Positions 8,888 to 21,148 of a DNA stretch of 26,556 nucleotides are shown piece after piece. Position numbers and translations under genes: made by a program. The stretch lies in contig NAVB01001391.1 of assembly GCA_002179805.1 (NCBI GenBank), forward strand, positions 1-26,556. The letters run 5' to 3'. This DNA is from Acanthamoeba lenticulata. Its lineage: Eukaryota; Discosea; Longamoebia; Acanthamoebidae. Position 1 is the first letter of the stretch, and every line of letters begins with the position of its first letter. Under the pieces are notes generated by a model. The model saw nothing but the letters and a program-made list of their open reading frames with translations. It did no database searches and was not told the DNA's origin.

Positions 8888-11800
8888 TCAGTGGCGCCAC
8901 TTGCGGTAGCACTGGTAGACGGTCCACTTCCACGAGTCCTTGAAGGCCAGGCCCTCCTGCATGAGGAACACTTCCATCGGGTCCTTGTGTCGATCAATCA
9001 CCTGCTTCAGCGTCTCTCGCGAGATCAGCCCGTTGAGGCGGCCCTTCTTCGTCACGTACGCGTCCGACAGCCTGCCATTTTTTATTATTATTATTATTTT
9101 GAAAAATTAATCTAAATGAAACTGTTTCAAAAAATTTCACAAAATGAATGGGAAAAATGGGCGTACCTGAGGGTGATGAAGAGCATGTGGATGTAGGGCA
9201 TGGGCATCTCGTCGAGGATCTGGATGGGCACAGGGATGACCGGCAGCGGCGGCCGGTTCGGGTAGAGGTCGGTCGAGCTCGCCAGCCCACCGGGCGCGGC
9301 CAGCCGCGCCAGCGAGCTTGCCCGTCGTCGCAGCTCGCCGCTCCGCTGGGCGGCGTCGCTCCCGACGGCGCTCGACGACGATGACAGCAACGGCGTCGGC
9401 GCCAAAGCCGCGGCCAAGCCTCGTGACGACGAAGAAGAGATCGATGCCTTCTTAAAGATGGCCATTTCGGTGTCCTCGCGGATCTCAAAGAGATCGTTGA
9501 GCTTGGAGGCCGCCGGGGCGCCGGCCCGCTCCTTCTGGGAGACGCGACGAAGGGCCTCTTCCTCAGAGACCAGCGGCAGGCCGCTGCCGCTGAGGCCCTT
9601 GTCCTCGCCGCGGCCCCAAAAGGTGCCGTAGGTCTTGCCCACGAGGTGGCGGCCCTCGCCCTCGCCCAGGCCCTCGCCCAGACCCACGCGTCCGCGCCCG
9701 CGCATCCCGCGGTGGCCCATCACGTAGTCGTCCTCGTCCGACGAGTCGGCCTCGCCGGCCTTCTGGCCCGGCCGCTGCTTGCGCGCCCGCCGGCGCCGCC
9801 GTCGCCCAGCCGCGGCCGCGGCCGCGGCGGTCGCCGCTGAGACCTTGGGCCGGGCGGGCTTGCCATCGCCGCCGTCGTGGTCGTGGTCGCCGTCAGTGTC
9901 CGAGTGTTCCTCCTCGGGCTCGGTTGTGCAGATGACGAGCCACTTGATGAGGTCCTTCCGCTTCACAAAGCCCAGGAGCATGCGCGACTCGGGGTTGTCG
10001 ATGACCGGGAAGGTGGGCTTGTCCTTGTACTTGCGCATGATCTTGGCCACGAGCGGCGGGCTCGCGTTGATCGGGATCGACAGCGGGTTGCGCTCCATGA
10101 AGTCGGCCGCCGTCATGTCAAACATGCTGTGCTCGAGGTCGGGCAGGTAGGGCAGGCCCTTGATCTTGGTCACGGCGTCGTAGATCGAGGGCGTGAAGGC
10201 CCGCGAGACCATGAACGCGATCGACGTGGCCAGGATGATGGGCGAGAGGAGGTGCATCTGGCCGGTCATCTCCATGATGATGATCGCGCTCGACAGCGTG
10301 TGCGACATGCCCGCCGCAAACGCCGCCGCGCCGATGACGCCATAGGTGGCCGGGATGATCTCGATAGGCTTGTCCTGCGGGAAGTACGCCAGCCCGTCGG
10401 GGAAGGAGTCCTTCATCAGCTCGCCCATCGCCCGGCCCAATCCGGCTCCTGCAACAAACAAAAAAATGAATAAATATTTGAAATAACATTGATTTTGAAA
10501 AAATTTATGAAAAAAGAATAAAATAAAAATGAAATAAAAATGAAAGGCGGACCGATGATGAGGGACGGGGCGTAGAGGCCGCAGGCGATGGGCATCGAGG
10601 CCGAGAGGGCCATGCCAAAGAAGCGGGAGAAGGTGAAGAGGAGGATGCTCACGACGAGCGAGAAGTGCGTGTCCCAGTCCTTGGCGCCGCCCGGCCGCGT
10701 GTCCATCGGGCCCATCCAGATCATCTCACGCAGCGAGCTCAGGCCGGGCAACGACATGAAGTAGTAGTTGCCGGGGAAGGTGACGATGGCCGTCAGGAGG
10801 ATCACCACCAGCGAGTAGGTGTAGGGGCTGCACAACATCATGTTGCGTAAGAATGAAGCACTTAAGAAGGCGGCCAACGTGGCAAAATAAATATGAAAAT
10901 AATTAAATATGATTAATTGAAAAATGACGTACTGGGAGCCCCACTTGACGAGCTTGGCGCGCCAGACGAGCCACGAGGAGCCCTTGCCCGGCCCACCCAG
11001 GCTGGCCAGCCAGCGACGCTTGAGGATGATCCAGCAGATGAGCCTCACCAGCGCCGCCGAGCTCAGCCCGCACACCACGCCCAGCACACCGTGCGCCGCG
11101 AGCTCCGGGAAGACCCAGCAATCGCGCGGGAAGTTGGTCGGCGTCGTGGCCGACTGCCAGCTGGTGATTGCAAAAGAAGTCAGCCCACGGCGATGGCTCG
11201 GGACGACAAGCGCCTCACGCTGGGCGCGCGGACGCACCTGACAAACTGGTAGACGATGGCCGAGATCACGGCGCACTGGAAGGCGAGCAGGTAGTTACGG
11301 ACCGGGTAGTACGTCGACGTTACCTCTATGCTGAACAGCACGCCTGGTATGTGTCGAATGTGTGGAATGCGCGTGTTAATGGAATCGTCAGCACCTGGGG
11401 AGGGGCCTTTGGGCGCACCTCCAATCGGGGCTCCAAAATTGGAAGAGACGCCCATGCCACACCCGACGGCGATCATCTGCTGATACAGCTGTGGATTCTG
11501 TTGGTGGTTCGGTGTGTTGTTCTTTGTTGTGAGCCCAACATGACCGGCGACGATGAACAAGTTTGCGTTGGTCGTACCTCGCGGATCAGGTGGAACGGGC
11601 GAACCTTGGAGAGCAGGTTGGCGATCATCGAAGAGAGGTGCACAAACGGCCCCTTCTTGCCGATCATCAAACCTATTTGGAATTGTTTCATTTTCATTTG
11701 AGAAATGACAATAAAAAATCTACAAAATCGAGAGAAAATGGTACCGCTCGAGAGGCCAAAGGTGAGGCTGAGGATCTTGGCGACGAGGGTCTTGAAGCTG

Positions 11801-12010
11801 AGGAGGCCCTTGAGCTTCACGCCCGAGAGGATGCACTTCATCTCCGGGATGCCGCTGCCCTGCGCCACGGGGCTCAGCTGGCACGCGGCGATGGCCAGCG
11901 CCGTGAAGAAGAGCGTGCCAGAGCCCCACATGAACCAGTCCTCCCAGTAGTTCTGTGGTGCCTTGGCCATGTAGTATCGCACTGCGGCGTGACACGTCAG
12001 CATCGTTTAC

Positions 12011-12041
<31 letters not shown>

Positions 12042-13597
12042 TTTATTTATTTTTATTTATTTATTGTTTTCAATATCATAATTATTGTACATAAATTCAA
12101 AAGGGCTTACGTACGTCGGTGGCAGTAGACGATGGCCCAGTCCATGAGGCCGCCAATGGTGGCCGTGATGACACCCAGCAGGAAGAGATAGAGCCAGATG
12201 AAGGGCGTCGCCCCCATGAACTCCCTCAGGTCTGCCGCCAGGCTGTCCAGCGGACTGCACATACACACAACGCCTGTGAGTTTGATCCCCATGAAGAAGA
12301 AGATGATGAACACGATGATGACTGACGTACTTGCGTCGGTAGGGAGGTGGCGGGAGAATGCCGCCGCTTCGTTTGATGCCGCCGCCAACGCCGCCAATGT
12401 CGGCTTGGCTGCCGCTCACCTTCATCTTCTGCTTGGTCATCTGAAAGACGGTATCGTCTTTCTCCCGCGTCTGGACGAAGGAGGGCATCACCGAGTCGGC
12501 CAAGTCAAACTTGAAGTCGAATTTGTTCTCGAGCTCGTAGGCGTGCTTCTTGATCTCGCCAATGTCGGACAGCGTGACGCCGCCCACCCGTGGTGCGTCC
12601 GCCTCTTCGCCATCATCCATGTTGCCGTCACCACCTCGGACGTCGCCCGCCGTGTCGTCGTCGTCCGAGATGTCAGAGTCAAAGTCGGACAATGCGTCCT
12701 CCTCACCCTCAGGAACCGCCACACGCACGCGCTGCAGCTCTTCGACGTCTCTCGAGGTAAGATTTGAATAAGATCGGCCGCTATCGCTGAGGAAGCCTCC
12801 TCCTTCTCTGTGAAACGGCGCCGGTGATGGAGAAGATGTGTCGGTGCCGTAGTCGTCCTCGCCCAGCACGCGGCCGCCACAGAGATTGGTCAGCTCTTCG
12901 TTTGGCCCCTTCATCGAGGGGGCCGTAACGTCGCCAACGGATGAGGCCATGGATCTACTCAGGCCGCCTCTGCCAAGAGATTGTGTTCGTTTGGGGCCCT
13001 CCTCGTTCCTGTTGGGGCTCGTAGCCCTTTCACTAAGGAAAAGCAACGAATTGGCCGAGGCCTGGCTTGTTGATCGAGAGCCTCTACGAAATTGAAGGAT
13101 GCGTTTGTTGATCACCTGCCGATTACCAGCCTCTGCAGTTGGAGATGTAGAGGTCGAGGCAGCAAGTGTGGCAGAGGAAAAGGAGCGAGTAGGAGACTGT
13201 GAAGATGTTGAAGGAGAGGCAGATCTCGACCAGTTGCCGGCAGAGGCGCCCCGTCTGGCCCCTGCTGCTGCTGCTGTTGCTGCTGCTGTGGTGGCAGATG
13301 CGGCTTCTCCAGCACGAAGGGAGGAGCGGTGATCGGATGAGGTGGCGCCACCTCTTCATCTTCCAAATAGTGGCCCCACCAGCGTGGCGCCATCCTTCGC
13401 GGGACTGGGGCGCGTGGCACTGCCTCCGTTTCGTCATCGGCTTCACCTTCACTTTCGCTTTCGCTCTTTAGCGGCTGCTCTGCCTCCCCACTCGTGCTTC
13501 GCGACGTCGGTGGTTGTAGTTTGCTCTGCCGTCGCGACGTTGGTGGTCCCTTGGCCACAAACGCAGCCAGCGAACTGCGTCGTGGCTGTTGATCCAT
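8888..13597 (-). CDS. CLC-family chloride channel/transporter with CBS domains
   Basis: Proposed exons: 13597-13231, 13132-12331, 12254-12115, 11981-11745, 11672-11578, 11479-11419, 11343-11238, 11160-10933, 10827-10553, 10448-9167, 9071-8888; 1259 codons in frame. Family motifs are clear: GSGIPE at about residue 478, the GKxGPFVH element at about 519, [19 protein letters not shown], and [15 protein letters not shown]. Two C-terminal CBS domains follow (about 884-950 and 1165-1258). The gating Glu of GKEGP is Lys (GKKGPFVH), which suggests a channel-like or altered mechanism rather than a normal proton-coupled exchanger. The protein is long for the family: about 385 N-terminal residues are disordered and acidic with a nine-Gln run, and about 200 residues with poly-Ala and poly-Arg separate the CBS domains. 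It is a multi-pass membrane protein; organelle or plasma-membrane location cannot be told from sequence. Confidence 0.88.
12011..12065. repeat. (ATTT)n tract in a CLC intron
   Basis: Imperfect ATTT repeats fill part of the intron between the GSGIPE exon and the upstream exon. On the coding strand this is AAAT-rich and typical of the AT-rich introns here. Confidence 0.85.
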
Positions 13598-13797
13598 GAG
13601 GTCTTTTTGTGTTCGGTGTGAAGAAGGAAAAGACAGCGGACCGGACCGGCATCCCAGGGATGCCTCTGCCCGCAGTCAAGCTAGGCCAAAGCTCCTGCGG
13701 TAACTTCTTCGCCCAAGCTCAAGAACGACAAGAATGCTATGGTGGTGCATATTTCTTTCATGATTTCTTCTGATTTACACTTTTGTGGACGAAGGAC
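13598..13797. promoter_or_regulatory. Region upstream of the CLC gene
   Basis: This 200-bp gap lies between the CLC start codon and the stop of the receptor kinase gene, both on the minus strand. It must contain the CLC promoter and the 3' end of the kinase transcript. I see no recognisable element and no gene. Confidence 0.35.
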
Positions 13798-16700
13798 TCA
13801 CGGGCTGATGGGATGCGACGTCGCGAAGGCGGCTTCTGCGTCGCCGTCGTCGCCCACCTGCTTGTCGAGTAGGGCGACCACGTCTTCCATCTTGGGCCGC
13901 TTGTCGGGCGAGGCATGCCAACACTTCTTGATGAGCTTGCGAATCTCGTGCGGGCAGTCGTTGGGGATCTGCGGCCGCTTGCCCTCGAGCACGTCGAGGG
14001 AGACGCCCATGAAGTTGCGCCCGGCAAAGGGCTCGCGGCGGGTCACCACCTGCCAGATGATGACACCCAGCGAGTAGAGGTCAGCCCGCTCGTCGTACTT
14101 GTCGCCGCGGATGATCTCGGGCGCCGTCCAGCAGGGCGTGCCGCAGCGGGTCATGGTCGCGTTCTCCTCCTTGATCCGCGCAAAGCCAAAGTCGGCCACC
14201 TTGACGTTGAAGTTCTCGTCGACGAGCAGGTTCGACGGCTTCAGGTCGCGGTGGACGATCACTGGCTGCAGCGAGTGCAGGTAGTTGATCCCGAGCGCGG
14301 CCGAGCGCACCATCCGCAGCTTCTGCTTCCAGGTGAGCTTGACGGCGTTGTTGGCCAGGATGTCCTTGAGCGACCCGTTCTTCATGAACTCGGTCACGAT
14401 GCACAGGTTGGGCTTCTTGACGCACGCGCCGATGAAGAGCACGATGTTGGGGTGGTGCAGCTCCGACAAAAAGGCCATCTCGGCGCGGAACTCGAGCATC
14501 CGGCGCTCGTCGAGCTTCTGCTTGATGAACCGCTTGACGGCCACGTCGACGCCCTTCCACTTGCCCCGGTAGACCACGCCGTAGGACCCGAGGCCGACCT
14601 GGTTGCCCAGCTGGATCTCCTGGAAGTCGATGATCCAGCGGCACAAGTTGGCCGACGTCAGGAACGTGTCCTCCTTGAACAGGAGGCCATCACCCACGCC
14701 CGTCTGCATCTCGCCGCCGTCGTTCCCGCTGCTACCGTGGCTTTGCGAGCCGCTGGCGGCCGACCCGCCGGTCTGGTTGGACGACGACGTGTTGTCGGCG
14801 CCGTCGACAGTGATGCCGCCAAAGAAGCGGGCCTCGAGGCCGTCGACCTTGAGCTCGTACAACTTAGCCCCCTGCGGCGCGTCGGGCATCTCGAACTTGC
14901 CCAGCCCGACGACGCGTGGGCCCGCCCGAGCCACGTCATTGTCGACATCGACATCAGCGCCGTCCCTGTCCTTGCCCTTGGCCTTGTCGTTGGTCTCTTC
15001 CGCCCCCGCGCGGAGCCGGTCCCAGGCGACATGGCTCAGGACGACCTGGCCGCCGTGCGCGAGGGCCGTGATCCGGGCCGCTGCGTTGACCGTCGGGCCG
15101 ATGTACTCGACGCGCCTGGTCATCGGGTCGCGCACAGCCTTGACCTCACCCACGTGCACGCCCATCCGCACGCGCAGGCCCTTGTAAAGCACGCGGTCGT
15201 CGGTGTCGCCCCACTCCTCGGCCGCACCGGGATGCTCGAGCAGGGCCTCGGGCCAGTCGAGCTGCAGCAGCGCGCGCTGGACGTCGCAGCACCAGGCCAC
15301 GGCGTCGGCCACCTGCTGGAAGGCCATGCAGAAGGAGCCCTCGCCCGAGTTGCGGTCCCGCAGGAACACGACCTCGTAGCCCCGGTGGCGCTGCAGGGCC
15401 GCCCGGAGGGTCTCGTTGTGGAGCAGTGTGGCGTCGCGCATGGCCGCCGCGTTGAATTCCCAGAGCGAGGCCGCGCGCGTGATGTCCGTGAACACGATGG
15501 CCACTTCGCCCTCGGGCGCACGGACGGCGCCGGCCGTTGCCACGCCCGAGTAGACTCGAGACGACGAGTTGCCCGAGGCCGACGATGACGAGCCCGAGTG
15601 CGTCGAGCCCGACGGCAGCGTCCACGACGAGTAGCTCGCCGCGGCCTTGGCCGCCTTGGCGGCGCCGCCCGAGCGGCCCAGGTTGGCCCCGGACGAGTTG
15701 GAGGACGAGTGCGAGGTCGACGTCTTGGACGTGAACGAGGCGCCGTTGGAGTTGGAATCGCCGTGCATGGACGAGAGGCGCGTCATGATCTCGAGGAAGG
15801 TCGGCCGGATCGTGGGGTCGACGTGCCAGCAGGCCTCGACGAGGTCCACGAACTCGGTCGGGCAGCCGGAGGCCGCCTCCAGCGACGTCGGGTCGGGAAG
15901 CCGCGGCCGCAGGTTGTCGCGGATGACGGCCACGGCCACGGCCGCCGGGCTCATGCCCGCATAGGGCTGGTCGCGGGTCAGGAGCTCCCACAGGATGATG
16001 CCGAAGCTGTACACGTCGGCAAGGATGAAGTCCACGTCAGCCGACTCGTTAAGCACTTCGGGCGCGGTCCAGTGGACGCTGCCGACGACGTCGCGCGCCG
16101 CGCGGCTCTTGACGTCCTCCTTGAACTTGGTCAGGCCAAAGTCAGAAACTTTGAGGTTCCACTTGTTGTCGAGCAGCAGGTTGAGCGACTTGAGGTCGCG
16201 GTGGACGATGCCCGACGAGTGGAGGAAGTGCATGCCCTTGGAGGCCTGGTAGGCCATCTTGGCCTTGAGCGCGAACGGCAGCTCTGGGATAAGCTCGTTG
16301 TGCAGCAACTGCGTCGAATCCGTTGATTAGAAAACTATCTCAAAATAAAAGGCAAAACAAAAATCAAAATCAATAATTAAAAAATCCATATAAATGATTC
16401 AACAGTAATAAACATATGAAGAAAGCGTACGTCAAAGAGCGAGCCGAGGGCCATGAACTCCATGACGATGCACATCTTGGGCGGTTTGGTGCAGGCGGCC
16501 ATGAAGAGGACGACGTTGGGGTGGCGCAGCGCAGTCATCACGCGCACCTCGTCCTTGAAGCTCTTCTCCAGCTCTTTGGTGACCCGTTCCGTGGTCATGA
16601 CCTTAACGGCCACCTCGGTGCCCTTCCACGTCGCCCGATGAACCTCCCCGAAGCCGCCGGTGCCCAAGTGCTCCCCGACCTCGAGCTCGTCGTAGCGGAT

Positions 16701-19505
16701 CTCCCAGTTGTCGTTGCGCCTGTTCTTGCGCTGGACCCACAGCAGCGCCGCGCAAAAGAGGAGCACCAACAGGACAAAGGCCAGCGCCACGCCGGGGATG
16801 GCCACGCCCAGCGCGATGGCCAGGTCGTCCGAGCTGCTCGTCGCGCTCTCGCAGTATTGGCCCTGGCGCCCGGCCTGGCACACGCAGGCGTCCTTGGTGC
16901 AGATCCCGGCGTCGGAGCACACGGTCCCGTCGGTGGTGATGCAGTGGACGATGCTGCTGACGGCCACGCCGTCGCAGGTGAAGTTGCGCAGCAAGACGTA
17001 AAACTTGCGGCGCAGCATGTCGATGTTCTTCATGAGTACGAAGCCCTGGCGGTCGGCGATCTGCTCGGCCTCGCTGTCGGTCTGGGTCCAGTGGAGGTAA
17101 TCGGCCAGGCCAGCCGCGGCCGCGCAGTCCTGCATGTCGGCCTGCCGGTAGATGAACGACCCGAACGTGGCCAGCGGCCAGCTGTACGCGCTGGGCTCTG
17201 CGTGCCCAAAGGACCGCCGCCGCCATCGTCATCGTCATCGTCATCAGCCCACAACAGTTCATTATCATCAACATCAGTTTGTGGATGGACCGTACGCAGG
17301 GCGAGGGCGTTGTAGGCAAACGACGAGCTGCCGCTGGCGATGTAGTCGTCGACCGCGTTTGTGACGGTGGTGATGTTGGGAAACACGACCGCCCCGGCCG
17401 TGTTGATCAGCCCCGCCGAGTTCAGCGTCCGGCTCTGCGAGGGGACAACGTCAGGCATTTGGCTTCATCATGACTTGGTATGTCAACGTACCAGCAAGAT
17501 CTCGTGGTACCACCAGAAGGCGAACGAATAGGGCGTCTTCCGCAGGATCGTGATGATGCCGTCGGCGTCGGAGGTGACCAGCGAGCGGTTGGTGTCGGCC
17601 TGGACGGGGAACTGGCGCACGGCGCCCACACCCACACGGGCGGCGAACTCGGGCACGGTGGCGTTGAGCATGTAGGTGAAGAGTTGGCCCACGGCCGAGC
17701 TGCCGGTGACCGTGGCCACGAGGATGGGCTTGCCCGGCAAAAGGTGGGCCAAGTCCGGGTTGAGGGCCTGGATGCGCGAGTCGTTCCACATGGTGATCTC
17801 GGCCAGGTAGATGGCAGCTGTCGTGGCAAAGTCCAGCACCAGCTGGTGGCCGTCGAGCTCGTCCAGGTAATATCCCGGCACCACGGCGTAGGCCGCCGCG
17901 GGCATGAGAGCCACGTCAGGCATGCGGGCCACGTAGGAGGCGTCGAGGCCGTTGCTCACGACGCCATAGTCCTCGTCGAAGCTGACGAGCTGCTCCTTGG
18001 CCGTCGACGAGAGGGACTCGTAGTACTTCATCGTCGTCGCGTCGGTGCTCCAGGCCACGGACCACGAGGTGAACAGCGAGATTTGCGTGCCGACGCCGAT
18101 CAGGAATGAGCTCGTGTAGGCCTTTTGGCCGTTGCAACGCACGTTGCCCAGCAGGTTGATTAGCTTCTTGCGGAAGCTCACCGGGAGCGGCGCCACGTTG
18201 GCCTTCTTGGCGTTGTCCGACGCCGCGTCGTTGGTGTGGACCCAGGCCAGGAAGGACAGGAGCTCCTTCACGTTGGTGCAGTCGGACGAGGTCACGTTCT
18301 GGGCCAGCACGATGTGGGACATGTAGGCCAGGGGCCAGGAGGCCGAGGCGTTGGCGTCGAAGATGTCAATGTCAAACTGGCCCACCGAGTAGTCGGCGCT
18401 GAACGAGTTCATGGCCGCTTGGATCGAGTCCACCGAGGGCGAGACCAGGCTCCCGTTCCGGTTGACCATGCGCGCGACCATGGCCGTCGAGGTCTGGCTT
18501 GCCGCGGCGTCGGAGTAGGCGCCGTAGGTCAGACCGTAGGGCCGGTCGGCCAGCCAGCCGAGCCTAGCGGCCGTGGACGAGCCCGCGGACTGGGCCGTGC
18601 CGCGCATGGCCGGCGGCATGAGCGCGAACGTGCGGTTGGCCGCGGCCAGGGCCGCCGCGAAGGTGGGGCTGAAGCTCTCGAGCGCGAGGCGCAGAACCTC
18701 GGTGGTGGAGAGCGCGATGTTGTCGTTGTAGCCCAGGACGATGGGCTCGCCGGGGAGCAGGTGGGCCACGGCCGGATTGAGGGCCTGGATACGCGAGTCG
18801 TTCCATAGAGCGACGTCACCAGACCAGACCAAGCCAAGCGTCTCCCGGTCAAATACCTGGTTCGTTGGCGGAGTTAACGGTTAAAAATTAGCCAATCCTA
18901 AAAAGTTTGCCCCTTTTTTGCCGGCAGCGGGTGTTGTCCTCCGGAAGCAGGACTTGGAACGCACCAGCGAAGTAGAGGCGTTTGTGACGGCCGCGAGCTC
19001 CGGGAGGTTGTAGAGCATGACGAGAGCCTGCCCGGCCAGAGGGAACTGGGTGAGATAGCCGTACTCGGCGTCGCCCGTCGGGACGGCGCGGTCGAGCGAG
19101 ATGAAGTCGCACTTGTCGTTGGCGTAGGCCGCCAGCGCGCTCGTCGTACCCGAGCCGGTGAACTGGATGCTGTGCAAGAGCCGTGAGAAAGAACTACAAC
19201 ATACAGAAGGAGAAGAAGAAGGATTGCGGGGGCACTAACGTGATGTCGTCGCGCACGTTGAGGTAGCCGTCGATCCACACGTTGAGCGCCGACGTCGTGC
19301 TGGGCGTGCCGTAGCCCTCGATGATGACCCCTGAGCCGGCCCCTGCTGCAACACGAAGGGAAAGCTCGAGGTCAAGGCCAGGCCATACCAAGAAACATAC
19401 GAGAGCGTCTCGATGAGGCGAACCTTCATAGGTAGACAGAAGCAGGAAGGTGAAGGCGAGTGTAATCCTGAACGGGATATGTTTATGTGCCGAGGCCAGC
19501 ATCAT
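13798..19505 (-). CDS. Receptor: two PBP-like domains, EGF-like, TM, kinase, class III cyclase, kinase
   Basis: Proposed exons: 19505-19424, 19345-19240, 19169-18965, 18856-17492, 17434-17296, 17197-16431, 16308-13798; 1725 codons in frame. Order: signal peptide (ITLAFTFLLL); PstS-like domain 1 with FTGSGTTSALAAY; PstS-like domain 2; a six-Cys EGF-like knot (about 726-748); one TM helix (about 758-786); TKL-type kinase 1 with GTGGFG, VAVKV, HRDLKSLN, DFG and APE; class III nucleotide cyclase (about 1155-1370); TKL-type kinase 2 (about 1458-1715) with GLGSYG, HRDLKPSN, DFG and APE. Both kinases look intact. The cyclase keeps the first metal Asp (FTDI) and the Asn and Arg of VNAAARI, but reads GEGSFCMAF where GDxxM is expected. 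A sensor of an extracellular small ligand, signalling through the cytosolic kinases, is the likely role. The start is the first of two ATGs before the signal peptide; the frame stays open upstream without another ATG. Confidence 0.88.
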
Positions 19506-19962
19506 TGTCAACACCACTGGCGCTCCAGGGAAGAACAGCAGGGTTAGGCAACAAGAAAGAGCTGCTGTGGCTGGTGTGAGGTTTGACTGTGAGAATGAAG
19601 TGCGAGAGTGTCGGGTGAGGTCAGCCAAGGTTCTTGCCGCCTGGTCGACGATGGGGAGCCACGGTTGCCGAGCGGCGCCAGAACGTCAGTAACAGCCTGT
19701 CGACGGGCCATTGGCGGAGCCCGTCGGCATATTATGTCGGAAAACGCGGCCCTTTTTGGCTTGCTGGCCACCAAACGGCAAGGCACGCGCATACGGCGAG
19801 ACAACGTTGCGCAGACAAGAAGAACTGTTTCCTCGCCACCCGATCGTGCACAACGGTTGTGTGTGTGCCCAACCAAAACTCATCAAACCATTGCGTGTGT
19901 GCCATGTTCGGTGAGAATAACGTGAAGCACTTGTTTTATGTACACAGAGAGATGTTCTTTGC
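19506..19962. other. Intergenic region upstream of the receptor kinase gene
   Basis: 457 bp between the receptor start and the NMN adenylyltransferase stop, both on the minus strand. The receptor's frame stays open to 19628 without an ATG, so a non-ATG or upstream-exon start cannot be excluded. I see no other gene, RNA gene or repeat. Confidence 0.4.
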
Positions 19963-21148
19963 TCACTTGCGCATGAATTCCTTGTGGAGATCGTGCTGCT
20001 GGAGGTAGGCCTCGACGTCGGCCCCGCAGAGGTCCTCGACCGACTCGCCGCGCTCCAGCCGCTGGCGCACGAGGGTCGACGAGAAGTCGAGCAGCTCGTC
20101 CAGCACGATGTAGAGCGACTGCCAGCCGCCGTCTTCGGCACGCGGGCGCAGGCCCTGCTTGGCGCGCCGTCGATCGGCCGAGGCCACCAGCTGCTTGAGC
20201 TCGTCCGTGTAGCCCGGTCGGCCGACGCCCACGACGGGGATGGTCGTGTCGCCCGCCGAGATGCCAAAGAGGAGGCCGCACTTGGCGATCAGGTCGGCCC
20301 CGCCCAGGTACATGACCTTGACCTTGTACTTGTCGACGTGCTTTGCCACATGCTCGGCGTGGTACCGCGCCACCCTGGTGTTGGTGTGGAATGTGGAGAG
20401 GAATGTCAGGAATGGGAAGCACGCGGACCACACCACGTCGAAGCACGACGTACGAGGGGAAGTTGATGAAGCCGCAGGCGCGGGCCTCGAACGAGGAGAC
20501 GTCGATCCAGTCCGAGCGGGCGGCGTGCAGGCGGCACATCTCGAGTCGGTGGTGGGCGCTGATCGGGTACGCCCGGGCGTGGGCCATCTGCGTCATCGAG
20601 ACGCGCTCTCGGTGGTCAGTTATGCCAGACAGCTGGCGACACATGCACGCACACGAGGACGCATGCGATGAGTGCGCACCTTGCCAGACACGTAGTGGTC
20701 GTGCGAGGGCGAGATCCAGCCGGCCACCACGGTGTAGCCGTGCTTCTCCTCGAGCCACCGCTTGGCTCCCTCGAACATCTGGTGGTGATCACCAACAGCA
20801 ACAAAGTCGTCAACAACAAGGGCAGACCCGAGCCAGACTGGGCCAGGACTGCTGCGGGCAAGACCGCACCTCAAAGTGCATTCGGTGGACTGGCGCGAAG
20901 GAGCTGCAAGATGTTGTTGTAGTGGTGCGTGCATGAGAGACATGAAGAAGAAGCACCGGGGGGGGGGGAACACTTCATAGGCCGAAAGCGTACCCGGTGG
21001 CCACGAGAGCGACAAAGCGGTGGTCGGGCCGTGTGGCTTTGGCCGCGGCGATGTTGGCCCGCAGCTTGCCGAGGGGTATCCGCTCGTCCTCCTGCCGCTC
21101 CTCCGGTTCTGCAGTTGTGGGCTCGGTCTTTGCTTGTGTTTTCCTCAT
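19963..21148 (-). CDS. Nicotinamide mononucleotide adenylyltransferase (NMNAT)
   Basis: Catalyses NMN (or nicotinic acid mononucleotide) plus ATP to NAD (or its deamido form), the last shared step of NAD synthesis. Proposed exons: 21148-20994, 20903-20870, 20778-20680, 20605-20454, 20374-19963; 284 codons in frame. The product starts MRKTQAKTEP, then reads VALVATG joined to SFAPVHRMHFEMFEGAKRW, the GxFxPxHxxH nucleotidyltransferase signature. It then has GWISPSHDHYVSGK, ISAHHRLEMC, YLGGADLIAKCGLLFG and near the end DFSSTLVRQRL, the ISSTxxR-type ATP-binding motif. Length (283) fits the eukaryotic family. No targeting signal is obvious, so it is probably cytosolic or nuclear. The signature motif is on a 34-nt microexon. 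The first intron contains an 11-G run at 20958-20968, a C run on the coding strand. Splice sites are canonical GT-AG and phases match. Confidence 0.88.

Noticed and set aside
13915..15588. A 557-residue plus-strand frame opposite the kinase-cyclase exon
   Set aside because: It mirrors codon structure of a well-conserved GC-rich gene on the other strand and shows no domain of its own.
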